In this document: piece by piece, positions 25,897 through 39,000 of the stretch
How positions within the stretch are numbered: position 1 is the stretch's first letter
Layout: each line of letters opens with the position of its first letter
NCBI RefSeq assembly: GCF_023343835.1
Contig: NC_064444.1
Coordinates: 5,943,219 to 6,007,218, forward strand
Source of the DNA: Lagopus muta
Lineage: Eukaryota; Chordata; Aves; Galliformes; Phasianidae
DNA: 64,000 nt
Direction: 5' to 3'
Made by a program: the position numbers and the translations under genes
Notes under the pieces: model-generated
What the model was told of the DNA's origin: nothing
Seen by the model: only the letters and a program-made list of their open reading frames with translations
The model's database searches: none

Positions 25897-25957
25897 AGAA
25901 AGGAAAGAAGGAAAATAAGTAAGAAAGACAGAAAGAGAGAAAGAGAGGGAAAGAGAT
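25897..25957. repeat. Purine-rich GAAA/GGAA tract
   Basis: About 60 nt composed almost only of A and G on the plus strand, made of degenerate AAGAAAGGAA and GAAAGAGA units. Simple-sequence DNA of this kind is common in vertebrate introns and can adopt triplex structure. No coding content. Confidence 0.85.
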
Positions 25958-28900
25958 TAAATTTGTTCAGGCTTTTTATAATTAAGTATCAGGCCAAATT
26001 TTGTTAGCAAGAAAACAATATGAAATTGTTTGGACTATCTATCAAATTGCAATAAAGAAAGATGCCTAAAGCTGCTAGAAGAGTAATATGATTCATTGGA
26101 CTTAGAAATCAAGCATATCTGCATACTCTTTTCAATAAAGAGCCACATACTTACAAAGATTCTCATTTGCGTTGCAACTACACATGCTGACAGCAATAGA
26201 TGACCTGCTGCATCTTCAGTTGTATTTCTGATTTGTCATCAGTTTAGACTGTTATTCTTCACATGTGTACCAGACACATTCAAACAGAAGTCTCAGAAGC
26301 TGGCTAATTTGTGGTGAAGTCAACAGGCTTTGGAAGCCAGTTTCTAGAAACAGTATTTTTTGGATACCCCTCAACAGAATGGTAGAGCCAGATGGAGAAA
26401 TGCTATAGAGTATTTATTTACTCAGTCAACTCACATCTTTCAGTCAACAAAAAGACAAACTCAATGTATGCCAAGTACATGTTGTGGGGAGCATTAGATT
26501 CTATACAATTTAAAAGATAACTGTTCCTTAATCTTGAGGAAAAGTGTGAACCTTTGGAACAGAAGAGAGGTATATTAATTGTAGGGGCCAGCCTTGCATA
26601 GGTTCTATTATGCTTAAATAAAATCACATATTGGACCTAAATCATGCCCTACAGTCAGCGTTAAAAATAAAAGTAAATCTAAACCCCAGAAATACACACA
26701 AGTAAAAACTTGACCACAAGCAGCAGTTAGCTATTTAGAAACCAGGAGGACTGAACATTCACTGAAGTTTGAGGCACAATAAATCCATTTCTAAATCCAG
26801 ACGGAAAATCCTCTTATCAAAGTTCAGTTTAGTCTTTCAGAATGAGTTGAGTGATTTTGGCTTTGTTATAGCCAAGAACTGGTCAGTGGGACCCATTTAG
26901 GGCACAAGAAATGCGCCCCAGAGTGCTGAATATAGAATTTAGGGCCACTAGGACACATCATTATTCACTTTACACTAAGGAATGGGATATGTAAATTACC
27001 TTCCTCAGCTGAAGAGCTGAAAGGCCTGCAGAATCCAGGCAGTTCAAGCCATCTTCTGTTTTTATCAACCTCATTTATTTACAGCATTTTGCTATCACCA
27101 TTTATACTAAGGACAAAAACTATTGTGATTTGCCCCTCCCCAAAGGGATATCACCTATCCTGGGGTGCTGACTCTAGAAATACAGTAAAAGAACACAATA
27201 TCCCTGAAATTGCAGTTCTCTGCTAGGAAAATCAGATTTCATTCCCAAAGCTAAAAGTATTTCTTATTATTAACAATAATCATGTATGTACCACTGTGTA
27301 TTCACATGGCACTTTACAAAAATGGATCAAGACATTCTCCTTGTCCTGATTAATTTGCAAACTAAATAAACCAAAACAAGGAATATTACATGCATCTATT
27401 TTAAGATACATTTTATTTCCATTGCTATAGACAGATATCAGTTTTTAATCGGTTTTCTATTCTTTTTTGTAGTTGTTTCGGTGGGCGTTGTGTGTGTTTG
27501 TGTTTTGTTGTTTTTTCTTTTTCACCTTAAAAATAACCCTCTTGAGACAGGATAATGTTATTATTCCTGTAGGGAACTAAACACAGGAACCTGCCTGCTT
27601 AGCTGGAGTTCACACAGCAGTACATATGGCAGATGAGGGACCTCAACTGAGATGTTCTGGCAATTGGCTGTCCTCGCTAATGGAAAAGTATATCACATGA
27701 AATCAGGCCAAGGAAGACAAAAGGGAAATAAATGACTTTTACTTCCAATAATCAGTTACTTGTTCTGTTGGAAACCCTTCATGCGAAGCTCACAAATTCT
27801 GTGCTTATATCTAGAATTTGAGGAGACACCTGCCTTCAAAAGAAAATCCTGTAAACCATTACTCTTTTGAGTATATGATTGTCAGACTTCAGTCATGAAG
27901 TAGGTAGGAAAATGTAAAGGGATACATAGAAAGATTGTGTTATCACTTATCACAGAGACTATAGAAAGTATTGCTTGAGGCCTGTTTTAGAATATTTTAG
28001 ATGCTTGTTAGTGTTTATTATTAAGCTCAGTGAATTTTTTCCTTCATGTCTTGGAAAAACGTATTTCAGAGTTAATTTTCTTGAATACTAGCATGTTTTA
28101 CACAATCACAGAAGGACTCCAAGTTGTGGAACTTCCTACTTAGCAAAATAGTTGCTGACGTGAGCAGAACAAGATCAAGTAAAATCTTGAATTATTGAGC
28201 ATGCACTCATTTGCCTAAACCTCTCGTATACTGATGTCAGTAACACAGTGGAAGTGTTGTAACCCTGTCAGCAGCTGGCTGCATCAAAGCACGATTCCTG
28301 AAGTCCAGTTCTGTGAAACTGCAAAAAAGAACACGTGTAACACTTCCAACTAACTAATCAAGCAATGTAGTTAACAGTTGGTTTCCTCCTGATGTGGATA
28401 TTTTAAAGTCAAGATCACCCTTCTTTCTTTTTCTGTGTACTGTTCTCAATCCTGAATTCATAATCACTTCATTTGGCTTCCAGTTGTGAAGGTCTGTCAT
28501 GTCACTTATTGCCATGGGGCACTTACAATCTGTTTTTGCTTTCATACACTACTGTTTTGATGGCGTTTTAGTTTAAAATTGCTTTCAACTGTGCATCACA
28601 AACGCACATTGTTTTTGAAAATTATTATTTAAAGGCTAAATTAATTTTAAATAAAGTCTCATTCTCCAAAATTAATACTTTTTTTGGATGGTGCATTGTC
28701 ACACATAAGAGAATAATGTAATACTAGATTGCTGCATTAAATTAAAATCAAATCAAATTCATAAATGCCAGATAACTTAGCAAATATTCTGGCTCAAGAA
28801 ACCTAAGACCTGAACTTATGACTAATTAAAAGAAAAATGTTGACAAATTGCAAAGAATGAAGACAACAAAAAGCAGACAGACTTGAGAAATAAATGCTAC

Positions 28901-30007
28901 TGATTGAGCCTGAAAAAGTAGAATATATTCTTGGTGAATTTCTCACATGTGTCTTTTATTATCCACTAATTTTAAAGTGATCAAGTATTTGTGTCAAAAT
29001 AAAAGGAGCCAAGGGACTGTTGGTTAAATGAAAAAATGGAAGGAATATCAATTGTTTAATGCTAACAGTCTTGTTGCTGAATAAGAAGCATTCCATTCCA
29101 TATTTAACAAATAGTCTTGCTTATGGCTTAATCCTTTTTCTTAATAGACTGGCCATATTTAAATTCCTAGTCACTATCAGACATTGCACTTTGTGCAATT
29201 ACAACTAAATGTAGGAAGAAAACCAGAGACAGCCCTTTTACCTGCTTTGTGTAACTGGTACACCAGGTATAAGAGAAAATGCTGACATAAAGTTTTAGAA
29301 CAGTCCATATTAAACATAAGAAAATAAACCCAGAACTTCAACCTAGCAGTACAAATTCAATGGAATATAAAGACATCCAGGCTTCATTAGTTCAACTGCT
29401 CGCAAACTATTTTGTTTAGATCTACTTTGGTTACAAAAAGCAGACATCAGCCATTTGACTCCTTAAATATGGAAAAGCTGTAAGTAAAGAAATATTCATC
29501 AATACCCCATACGTAAAATTACACTAGAAGTGTTGCATATTTTATTCCACATATTTATGATATGGAAGTCAAGACAAAATAAGATGAAGGTAGAAATAAC
29601 TGAAAGTATAGTTTATGACATTTAATAGTATCCAAATTAGTCTGTATGAACAGGAAATAAAGAAGAAAGTTTTACAGTTATCGAGTATTATATATTTATA
29701 TAATTTATACTACATTGAGAGGTATTTCAAATGAATGAAGATATCAGAACCAGCAATGGTTAAAACTAGTTTTAAAGTTTTTCTCAGAGAAAACCTATCA
29801 TTTGTTTTGCCCAATTTCAACATAAAGCTCTGAACTAGCTCACATTTTGAGCCACGGCTAGAAGCCTGCCCTGTGCCTGTAGCCCATAACTACTGTGGTT
29901 ACTGGGAGCATCTGATGTGGTTGGAAGACCACTGAGAACACTGTGTGCAGCAGAAATGATCCCACAGCAGTACAAACGCTCATAATTGGCATTCTTGCAT
30001 GACAAGA
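25958..30007. other. Long unique AT-rich stretch, no gene seen
   Basis: No mobile element was recognised. A GT-rich patch lies at about 27476-27515. The part from 28.5 to 29.8 kb is especially AT-rich with several TAATT motifs. Short frames such as 28354-28545 (minus) are unsupported. Confidence 0.5.
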
Positions 30008-30125
30008 TGTCACGGTTTTGCATTTTTTTGGTTTTCAGTATCCATCCCACTATCCCTTTTCCCTTTCCCTTCCCATTATGTGGAGCTGAGGGGGGCCCAG
30101 TAGCCTACTCCCCCCTATCATGGGC
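30008..30125 (+). mobile_element. ERVL-like LTR 5' part (tentative), plus orientation
   Basis: The segment starts TGTCACGGTTTTGC, resembling the 'TGTCACGGTTT' start of many avian ERVL LTRs. It continues into pyrimidine-rich DNA, then ATGTGGAGCTGAGGGG and a CAGTAGCCTACTCCCC stretch similar to the first ~110 nt of such LTRs as I remember them. Similarity fades after about 30125, so it appears 3'-truncated or diverged. No internal retroviral sequence and no second LTR are seen. The family assignment is from memory and not checked. Confidence 0.45.
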
Positions 30126-30585
30126 ATAGATTGACTGAGTTAATTCTGTGACACAAGATTATCAGGTATGCCGCAGCACAGCTCAGAGCCACATTGCTGT
30201 TTAAATTCCTCTGAGCGATGAGTGTCTTGATCACTGCACCAAGAAGTGCTGACCTCCCACTAACTTCACTGGAAATAGTAGGAGCTCAGTACCTTTAACG
30301 ATCATGCTCTTGAGTTTTTAAAGCAAACAAACACAAAGCAATCAACTTCTCCATCCAGGACTAGAATGCATTCTTTTTTCCCTACAATAAATACCACCTC
30401 AGAGATACTGTATACATATGAACTCCTAAACTGATTTCTACCCAACAACATTCAGGTTTCAAGTGTATAGAAAATGCACATTTCTTCCAACTATTGTATG
30501 TAACATACAACCGGTACAATTGAACAGAATGGGAAAGGCATTACAACAAAGGTGTGATGACAAAAGGACCAGCACAACAGAAAGG
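30126..30585. other. Spacer between two LTR-like elements
   Basis: No gene seen. It may include the diverged remainder of the ERVL-like LTR to the left, including a second GTGACACAAG-type motif near 30149, but I cannot define an end. Confidence 0.4.
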
Positions 30586-30850
30586 TGCTATGAGGAAAGG
30601 GAAGAAGATTGCTCACCTGTATCAGAAGATTCCAGGTTCACAGGGGAAAGCTTCACCAAGGAGGGATCACCAGAAAGATCCTTCCCAGTGGCAGTCAGCC
30701 CTTAAATGAGGTCTAAGAGAGGCGCAGCCAGGCTGCAGCCCTTCTGCTCACACAGCTGAATTGCCTTCACCTGTGCTCCCAGGGCTGCCCGGGTTCTTCC
30801 CCCAGGTGCTCAATCAGTGGGTCAGGCCATGACTCAACTGTTCCCATACA
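30586..30850 (-). mobile_element. LTR-like repeat copy C (~265 bp), minus orientation
   Basis: Minus-strand ends are TGTATGGGAACAGTTGAG and ...CCTCATAGCA, i.e. TG...CA. It is about 265 bp long, closely matching copy B (6882-7148) and more distantly copy A (6501-6773). A TTTAAGGGC box lies mid-element on the minus strand, and a donor-like ATACAG|GTGAGC lies near its 3' end. No 5 bp target duplication is obvious. The adjacent AGAAAGG on the left resembles AGAAAGA next to copy B, so the homology may run a few bases past the LTR. An 80-codon frame at 30463-30705 overlaps it and is not a gene. Which LTR family it is (ERVL or other) is not determined. Confidence 0.65.
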
Positions 30851-33800
30851 ACAACAAAACAGGATATTTTTTTTTCAACTCAATGGGAGGATTTTTCTTT
30901 CTTACGTACTGATTAGCTAAATTTGAGTTCAAATATTTTACAGTGTATACCATATTAATTTAAATCAGGCTTATAAAGCAGAACAGCTAAATTTTAAGCA
31001 TATCTTTATGAGCTGTTTCTCTCAAATAAGCATAAAGCATAGCTCTGCTACTGTTATGGCTGCCTACCGTACATTCCGCCGTGCTTCTTGAGGATATTTT
31101 TTAGTACAGTGAAAGTTTAAGGATGGTCTCTAATCTTTGTCTCTCTCCAGAGAGTTTTTTTGAAAGAATTTGATTTCATGTAGATTTTCAGGACACCTTC
31201 ATTTGCACATCTTAAAAAGGCATATTCTGTATCTTATTTTCATTTTATTTCTTTATTTAAAGTCTGAATTTGTGAGCATGAAGTCCAGTTAAGCAAGAGG
31301 GATAGATGCAAGACTGGACTTTACCCAATATTGTTTATTCATTAAGCAGTTTCAACATATTCTGTATTTGCCTTCACTAGTCACAGATTATTTCTAGACA
31401 TTACACTGTACTAACTTAAGTGTATAGGTACTTTTCACTTAAAGTGTAGATAAGCTTTTAGTTAACCTTATGCTATTTCAATTTTGGATTATATGCTTTA
31501 AAGTATATTTTATCGTAGGATTGAACAAGAGCCAATTTTGACTTGGCATCTATTAGAAAGCAGTGTTTTTTTGAGAAAAAGATGTTTCCTGAAATGTGGT
31601 TTATTCTGCAAATTTAAAAAGTGCAGAAAACCACATTTTTTATCTTCTTTTTAAGGATCAGATCTTATCACAATTATATTCTTTGTTGTAAATTCCCACA
31701 TGTATTGAAAAAATATCTTGTTGATTTCATTAAAATGTTTCTACTAAGCATATTTTAAATATTTTTAGTATAGACATTTATGTTCTGGAACATTCATTTT
31801 GTGTTTCTAATAGAGCTTGTCAGCCAGAAGAAATCTATAAATATCATGTATTGTATAAGCTGTATTTGGCTTCTGAATAGTTCTGACTCAGCACAGACTT
31901 CATAAAGCCAGTGGCTGTTGAAAATACTCTGTTCTGTTGAATGTGATGGTAGAACATGCCAAAATAAGCACAGATTTTACTGGCATGATGAAATAATTTC
32001 CTGTTTGTATTTATCACTGAAGTTACTGAACACTCTTCATTTCTCTATTAAGATTTGGGTTGACCTGGTTCTACAAGCAGGAAAACTTCCACGTTCATGT
32101 TTTGACATGCAGTTGTTTTTTTGTTATGTCTTTTTAAGACAAATTTGTCATGTTTGTAATTGTGTTTATATAATTTAAAAAAAGTTTCTCCCCAGGTATT
32201 TAAATTGCAAGGACTAAACCCTGTGTTAATTCAGGAAAAAATGTGATTGTGTTCTTAACTTAAATGGTGACAAATGCACTCACCAACTCTTACTGACGCA
32301 CTGATTTTGTTTAGTTTCACAAAGGTAGGCCACCTTGTCTTATTTTGGGTTTGTTCCTTACTATTACTAAAAATTATTACATAAAGTTAAGTGTCAGTCA
32401 GTGGTTTCATCTTAACTGGACCAATCTGCCCACGTACATGTATGCATTATACCTGCAGCCAGCCTTTAAGCCTGCTAAAGCTACTAACGTCTGTCAGAAA
32501 GTAATTTCTGTATCACTGGTGCCCCCACATACTCAAGAATGCAAAGCAAGGTAGCTGTTTGAAGGAGCCTGTGCACACTTATCAGTGAGTGTGCAAGGCA
32601 GCCAGATGAATGAAAGTTGTGAAAGATGCTGCTTTGTTTAAGGGTAGAATAGAAACTTCGTTCAAAAGAAGTAACATATGTGTGCTGGAAATAGAACAGA
32701 TGACCTCTCTTTAGTCAAGCTATTTCCACATTTGTAAGATGCAAAAGAAAGAATGACTGATGGTCATTTCTTGGTCTGTGGCCACATGGAGGATAGATGA
32801 TGTGCTAATATGTATTTGATATGCTTGATGTTATTTAATTTTCTCCATACCACACGCAGCTGGATCAATTATGTTTTTTCAATCATCCTGAAATACCAGT
32901 TCACAAAGGAATCAACACTCTTGGCCAGACAGTGAATAACGGCAGCTTTCACTTTCTGATTCCCTGCATGCTTCCTGCAAAAAGTAACTTGCTGGTCTCC
33001 ATCATGCATTGCCTATGATATATCATGGCAATGTGCTAAAAGTTTGCTGTAGATTTCCTTCTTTACCACATAGAGGAGTAGCAGAAGTACAAAAAAAGTT
33101 CTTCAACATTGTTCCTGAGTGGATAGTATGACAGTGCAGTGTAGCATTGGAATCCACATAGGACCAGCAGCAGTTTTGCCCTTCCCCATATTTGCCCAAA
33201 GTTTTCCACACACAAGATGTTCAAAAGGCTGATGGGTCTTCTACTAGTTCATTTGCTAGAGATTACCTATGGTCTTAGAGGTAATTGCATAATATTCCTA
33301 TTAACTTGCTCTGAATCTGTTTTTGCACTGTCTCAGTTCAGTTCTTGACAGACAAAAAAAGAATAAAAAATGGGTTAGTGACCTTCTACTAAGGGCAAGC
33401 TGCAGATTTCACTACAACACTGGGTATTCACAGCAGCTGTAACTCTGTGGGGAAAAGGTTATTAAAGCTGAGCAGTTAAAGATAGCCTACCCTAGTGACT
33501 TAGTGATGCACGTTTGAGGTGTTCACCCCAGAACCAAGGCCTACTGAAATCTGTACCATCATGTTTTCCTATTGTAAGCCAAAGAGGTTATGACAAAAAT
33601 TATAGGATGTGTTGCTTCCAATAGCAGAGGAGTCAAAGATCCAGGAAGTCTAAATATGGTAACATGTTTAGTCAAGGCAGTTCATTAAGGTGAGATTCTA
33701 ATGTCATAAAAGTCTAGTTATTAGAATAAGAGTAAGAAGCTCAGGCAAAACCTTTTGCAGAAAGCTGAAGGGAAAGGCTGGATGAAAGAAAATCAGTGAC

Positions 33801-33973
33801 ACTCCTCTGGGATGTTTCAGCACAGCATCTGGATTCATGTGATCAGCAGTCAGAAACAAAGAGAGTACAGTTATGTTAGAAAATCCAAATATTGCAGCTG
33901 GATCTAAAGGATTAAATTGAACTGTTTCATTCATGAGAAGAAAAGTATAGACTGGGAAAATTATGGGAAAAGC
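30851..33973. other. Unique AT-rich DNA, no gene seen
   Basis: No repeat or RNA gene was recognised. Very T/A-rich between 31.2 and 32.2 kb. Open frames of 62-86 codons (31918-32178 plus, 33023-33211 minus and others) have no recognisable domain. Confidence 0.5.
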
Positions 33974-34009
33974 TTTTTTTTTTTCTTTTTTTTTTTTCTT
34001 TTTTTTTCC
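33974..34009. repeat. Poly-T tract with C interruptions
   Basis: About 36 nt of T runs broken by single C, ending in TTTCCTGG. On the minus strand it is an A-rich tract. It could be a simple repeat or the remnant of a poly(A) tail of a minus-strand retroposed sequence, but no source sequence is recognised beside it. Confidence 0.9.
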
Positions 34010-35943
34010 TGGAGGCTGAGAGCTTTAAGATGAGTACTGAAAAGAATGATAGCAGAGCCTGTTGAAGAACTGATATCTCAAAATGCAGTGCAGAAAAACA
34101 TATGACTTTTTTTCTGAGTCACACTACCCTGTGAAGAGAAGCATTGCTACAGTCACCATCAAAACACTCTTACATTATTGGGAAACAACTCCAATACGGA
34201 GAGAAACTGGAAAACTTTAATTTCTCATCAGCAATAATAATGTAATTAAATGTTCCATTAAAGCACAAAGACAACAAGTGTGTCATATTGAGTAGGAGAT
34301 GAGAGGGAAATGTTATATTTGGATCAGAATTTTGCATACACTATGTGCATTATGCATCAGAAGGTATTTATCCAATTGTTCATGAAGGTCACAGATAGAT
34401 TGCTAAGGGTGCAAGCTGTGACAATAAATATACTGTTCCTCACAGAAGTTCCCATTTGTTATTTTCTTTTCCATTATTTGATTCATATACTCCTCTAAAC
34501 TTGTAAGACAATGAAAGCATTCCAGTTGAACCAGATGGAAAAGTCACATTCCTATCCACAGTGTTCACAGGACAAATAATGCACCATCATCACAGAACAC
34601 ACTTTTGCATCTGGGACTGTAGCGTCTTCTAGGGTGGCATAGCTATATTTATGCCCATTAAAGTATTTTTTTAAAAAAAAGTTATTTTTAAGTTCTTATA
34701 CAAGTAATAGTCATGTAACATATTAGTTGGGGACAACTGCTGCATACTGTAGTGACTGAAGCAAATGCAATCCTAAATTTGCAGTGTAACATTTCAACAT
34801 GTGGAAATACTGCAGAATCTTGGCATCAGAAGTAGTCCTTGTTCAATGTTCTTTGTTTGTTCTGCTGTTTTTCCTGTTTTGTTCACAAATTGCAGGGACC
34901 AAATCGTGAAGAACTCTATTTACCAACAGACCAAAAGTATCTGTGAGACAGTACCTGTGAGACACAGGAATGATTATGGATAATTTCATTTGAAATCATT
35001 TGACAAATGAGTCTTTGTGAACAGCTAATAGTTCACATTGCTTTAGTTTGGCACATACCGCAGATAGAATGTTTCTGTTTCCTGGTAAGCCTGACTCTTA
35101 GAAGGAAGACCAGCATGAATGCTGCATTATAACTAACTCAAAATGCATTAAATACAAATCTCTCTGCGATATTAACTCAGAAGCCAGTCTTCATTCAAAT
35201 GTGACTTCTTGAAGATTTATTTTAAATGATGACAAACTTCTGACAATTGTAGTCAAAGTGTACAACTTTCAGAACTGCGGATATTTTCTTTGCTGTATGC
35301 CCCTGAATTAGAGTTCACACAAAAATTCAGTGAAGAAATAGGTGCTCATCTCAGCACATTTTTGCATCGTAACATACATATTTTAAATACAAACCCCAAA
35401 GATTCCGCACTTTAAATAGTGTACTGCCATGCAGCCTAAGTGGTTTTTATCCCTTAGAAACCATTTCCTTTAGCTTTAAGCCATGGGAATTTGTCTTTTC
35501 TCACTTGCCAAAGCTGTAGTACAGAACAGCCATCAGAAAGTAATTAACGCTGTCTGTCTTTTCTGATTAAATTAAACAGATGTAAGGTATATGTCTAGGG
35601 TGGAGGTTATACTTGCTAAATGAACCTCATTTAAAATGATAGAGTTGATATCTTTCACCACATTAATTTATTAATGAAGAATAGTTTCAAGTTCAAATTT
35701 ATCTTAATGCTAGAACAAACACCATTACCCTCTTGGCATGATGGTTATCTCCTATCTGTTCAGAATTTTTAAGTATCAAGAAAAAAGAAGCGATCATAAT
35801 GCTGAAATTTTAGAAGAACAGCATTTCCAATCAAAGGACAGTAAAAAGTCTGTGCTCTCATTTTCAGAAAGCTGAGTTCCATTTGCCTTCAAGAGGGCAC
35901 ACAGGCACACGAAAGTGACGCACGCTTCCACATTTTATCTGTT
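34010..35943. other. Unique AT-rich DNA, no gene seen
   Basis: No repeat, exon or RNA gene was recognised. Two plus-strand frames of 60-62 codons (34310-34498, 34801-34983) have no supporting features. Confidence 0.5.
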
Positions 35944-36045
35944 GAATCACGGAATCATAATCATTCATTAAGGTTGGCCAAGACCTCTAAGATCATCTAG
36001 TCCAACTGCAGATCCTCTAGAACCACTAGCATCTCTGAGGGCAAG
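35944..36045 (-). mobile_element. CR1 LINE 3' fragment, minus orientation (short, old)
   Basis: Reads GAATCACGGAATCATAATC, then AAGGTTGGCCAAGACCTC, then AAGATCATCTAGTCCAAC on the plus strand: the reverse complement of the last ~65 nt of a CR1 of the 'AAGACCTCTAAGATCATC' type. This is a different subtype from the 'GGGACCTCCAGAGATCATC' copies at 2.0 and 24.3 kb. Matching to the consensus is weak past 36010, so the right limit is a guess. Confidence 0.75.
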
Positions 36046-39000
36046 TACAAAGTGAAGAACCTACCCAATGGCACACTAGAGAAGTAATCATACTGTAAAG
36101 TAAAATCATGTCCTTCTTGTTAGAGGTTTTTGCCAAATATTGCCAAATAAAGTCCAGGAATGCTAGAACAGAGATTTGGCTTCCATGGGATATTGTGGGT
36201 ATGTGTGTATTTGAAGTGAATTACAAAATCTCAGTAAGGAGTGATTTTTGAATGCGTGATCATAGTACAAGCAACAGTCTATGCCACATTTTAAACTATC
36301 TCTATAGGGCCAAAGATGGACTTCTTAAACTTGGACTGAGTGTCTGCTGTCTTCCCAGACAACCAGCATGCGCGTCAAGTCTAGCCCGATTGCCTGTCTT
36401 TGTGTCAGTCCCTGATATTAACTTGCACTTAAAGCACCACAGCAATCAATACAGGTTGCTCAGTTCCACTCAAACAATTAAATGCACTTTTTGTCACGTA
36501 CTGTGTTACAAACAGCATGATCATGGAGACTGGAATTGTGTATCGCTTGAACAGATGGAAAACTGAACAGCAATGAAGACTACAGTGTTTTAGGTGTAAT
36601 GTCACATTTCAGCATAGACATCCATTAAATTATTGTAACGTGGAAGTGAACAATAGTTTGTTTTGACTTTTGAGTATGCTAAGCCAGCTTCTGCGTGTTT
36701 CAAATGGTGTAAAGAACACTCAAAAAATGTTTTGCTTCAAGGGTATACTTTCTGCTAAGTGACATGAGTTGGCAGTTAATTGCAAGGGGATTGCTGAAGA
36801 ATCATAAATATAAATAAGGAAGGAATTTATGTAAACAAACCGCTTTCACTTTTTTTTTTCTTTGGATACTAATAATGACCTTGCTGTTAGAATTTTGCTG
36901 CATGTCCTGTGTCGCATGAAAGTAGAAAACAGCCTATGCAGAAGAATAAGGTTTCCCATATCACCAGCAGCATTCTCTACCAGCAGCAGCTATTTCCCAC
37001 TGTCAACGTAACAGATTCTCAGGTGTGCTGGGTGTGCGAAAGAAAGCTTGTGGCCAAGGGCTTGGCTGCACTCCAGCAGTTCCTGTCTCCAGCAGCTTTC
37101 TAACCACATTTCCTTGCCAACATCTCTTCTGCCATTACATGGAGAAGGAGGGAAGGGAACGGAAAGGAAGGGAAGGCTGTGCTGCAGGCCATCAGAAGCA
37201 GGTGTGACCCTGGAGTCTAACAGACATAATTAAGAGCATCCTACAGTTTCTTCTAAATAATTCTGGGAACCCCTTGGGGACCTCACCTGTTCTAAGGGAA
37301 AACAATGGTGGCTTACATTAGTTTTGCCCCTTTATCTTCTGCTTAGATGTGTCACATGGAGCTCTTTGTGTGACTGTGTGGCTCTCAAAGCTTAGGCTTT
37401 TATGAGACTTTTGGGTATATTTTGGATACATCCCACTAATCTGTTTATCTCTGTGTGATTTAAAATAAAACAGCGTGAAAACAGGTAGATGAGCTGTTTA
37501 TCTAAATTGTTCCCCTATGAATCTTGGGGGGAAAAAAAAGTTTAATAAAATAATACAGAGACAATTTGGAAATTGAATCCCTTTATGTTTCAATAATCTC
37601 TCGTAGTTAAATCATACTTACACAGTCAAATCCATAGGAACTGGACAGAGGTAGTCACAAGAAGTTACTTAGAGTAGTTTTGCAAAGGCTTTGTCAATGT
37701 TATATATTCCATTGACTTCCCTTTAGAATTTGATAAACTCCAAATCTTTTGTTAAGTATGCATTTTTTCTGTATGCCATGTTAGCATGTCTGCTGTGGTA
37801 AACGTAATCCTTGTTCGTAATGTTGGGAAATGTACATTTGGAACTGAAGGAACAGAATTTCATCATCTGTACTTTGGTGAGACATGAAGTGTAATCCATA
37901 TCCCATTATTCCATTATCCTGGCTTACTTTAAAACAATAAAGTCTTTTGTCTTCAGTCGGTTGTTTTGTTGAAAAAGTAATTTCTTGATGTAAGATTGAT
38001 ATTTATCTGAAAGCTGCTAAGTGGTTGTCCTAATATTCAGGACAACAAACTGTAGTTGAAGAGAATTCAGGGAAGCAGTAGAGTGGAATTTATATTATTT
38101 TCAGATAATGCTGTTACAGTGCTCCTTAAGACTAAGAATTGTAGCTCCTGCAAGTTGTGAGCAATGATTTCTGAAACAATAGGGAGAAGCAACTCATTTA
38201 AATGCTCCCAGCCTCCTTGTTACAGCATTAAAAATAATTATCTGAGTTGGCATTACACTTACTTTGCTACATTACAATTTCAAGCTTATATTTTACCTCA
38301 AACATAGCTCAACACTTTTGATGACTGTAAGTCTCAGCCATCTAAACTCAAATAATTTTGGCCTTGTTTTCTGAACTTTTTCTTGAATTGTCCTCAGATA
38401 ACAAGTATTCTGATCACAATATGAGCTGCTGGTAACTTTCTGCAACTGTGTTGAAATCCCTGTCCTTGCTGTTAGAAGTGGATGCAGCCTGACTGTAAGA
38501 TGTTATATGCACATTTCATTGATAGCAAATTCTAAGGTTTTACTTTTATTTTATCAATTTATCATTTTCAAATACAGTCAAAGAGTTCCTAACACATGAC
38601 AAAATTACTAGCAAATTAGACAAAATAACAAATTCAAACCCTTCCTTCTATTCGAATTCCCAGGAATCATCTAATTTGGAGCTCAGTAAACCTCATATGG
38701 CACATTTCCCTTTCTTTAAGCAGCTGCATGTGAAACCTGAAAAACGTCTTGATTCTTCTAAAAGTGAGATTAATTTACATAGGCAAAAGGACCCAAATGG
38801 AAATGTAATGACTATTTGTGGCAGAAATTATTTTAGCAGTAGGAGAAAGGTAAAGGGATCAATTTTAAATGACAGAATGAATAGTATAGATGGTGGAGAG
38901 CAAAAGGGATGTGTGAAAGTGCCCTTTGGGAGTGTCAGAACACAAGCTCGTTTTACAAAGTCCAAAAATACACTTCACAAAGAGGAGTGCTAAACTCAGA

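Noticed and set aside
38676-38993. 105-codon plus-strand frame with balanced composition
   Set aside because: No homologue recognised, no splice acceptor near its start, and no donor before the stop. Kept as chance.
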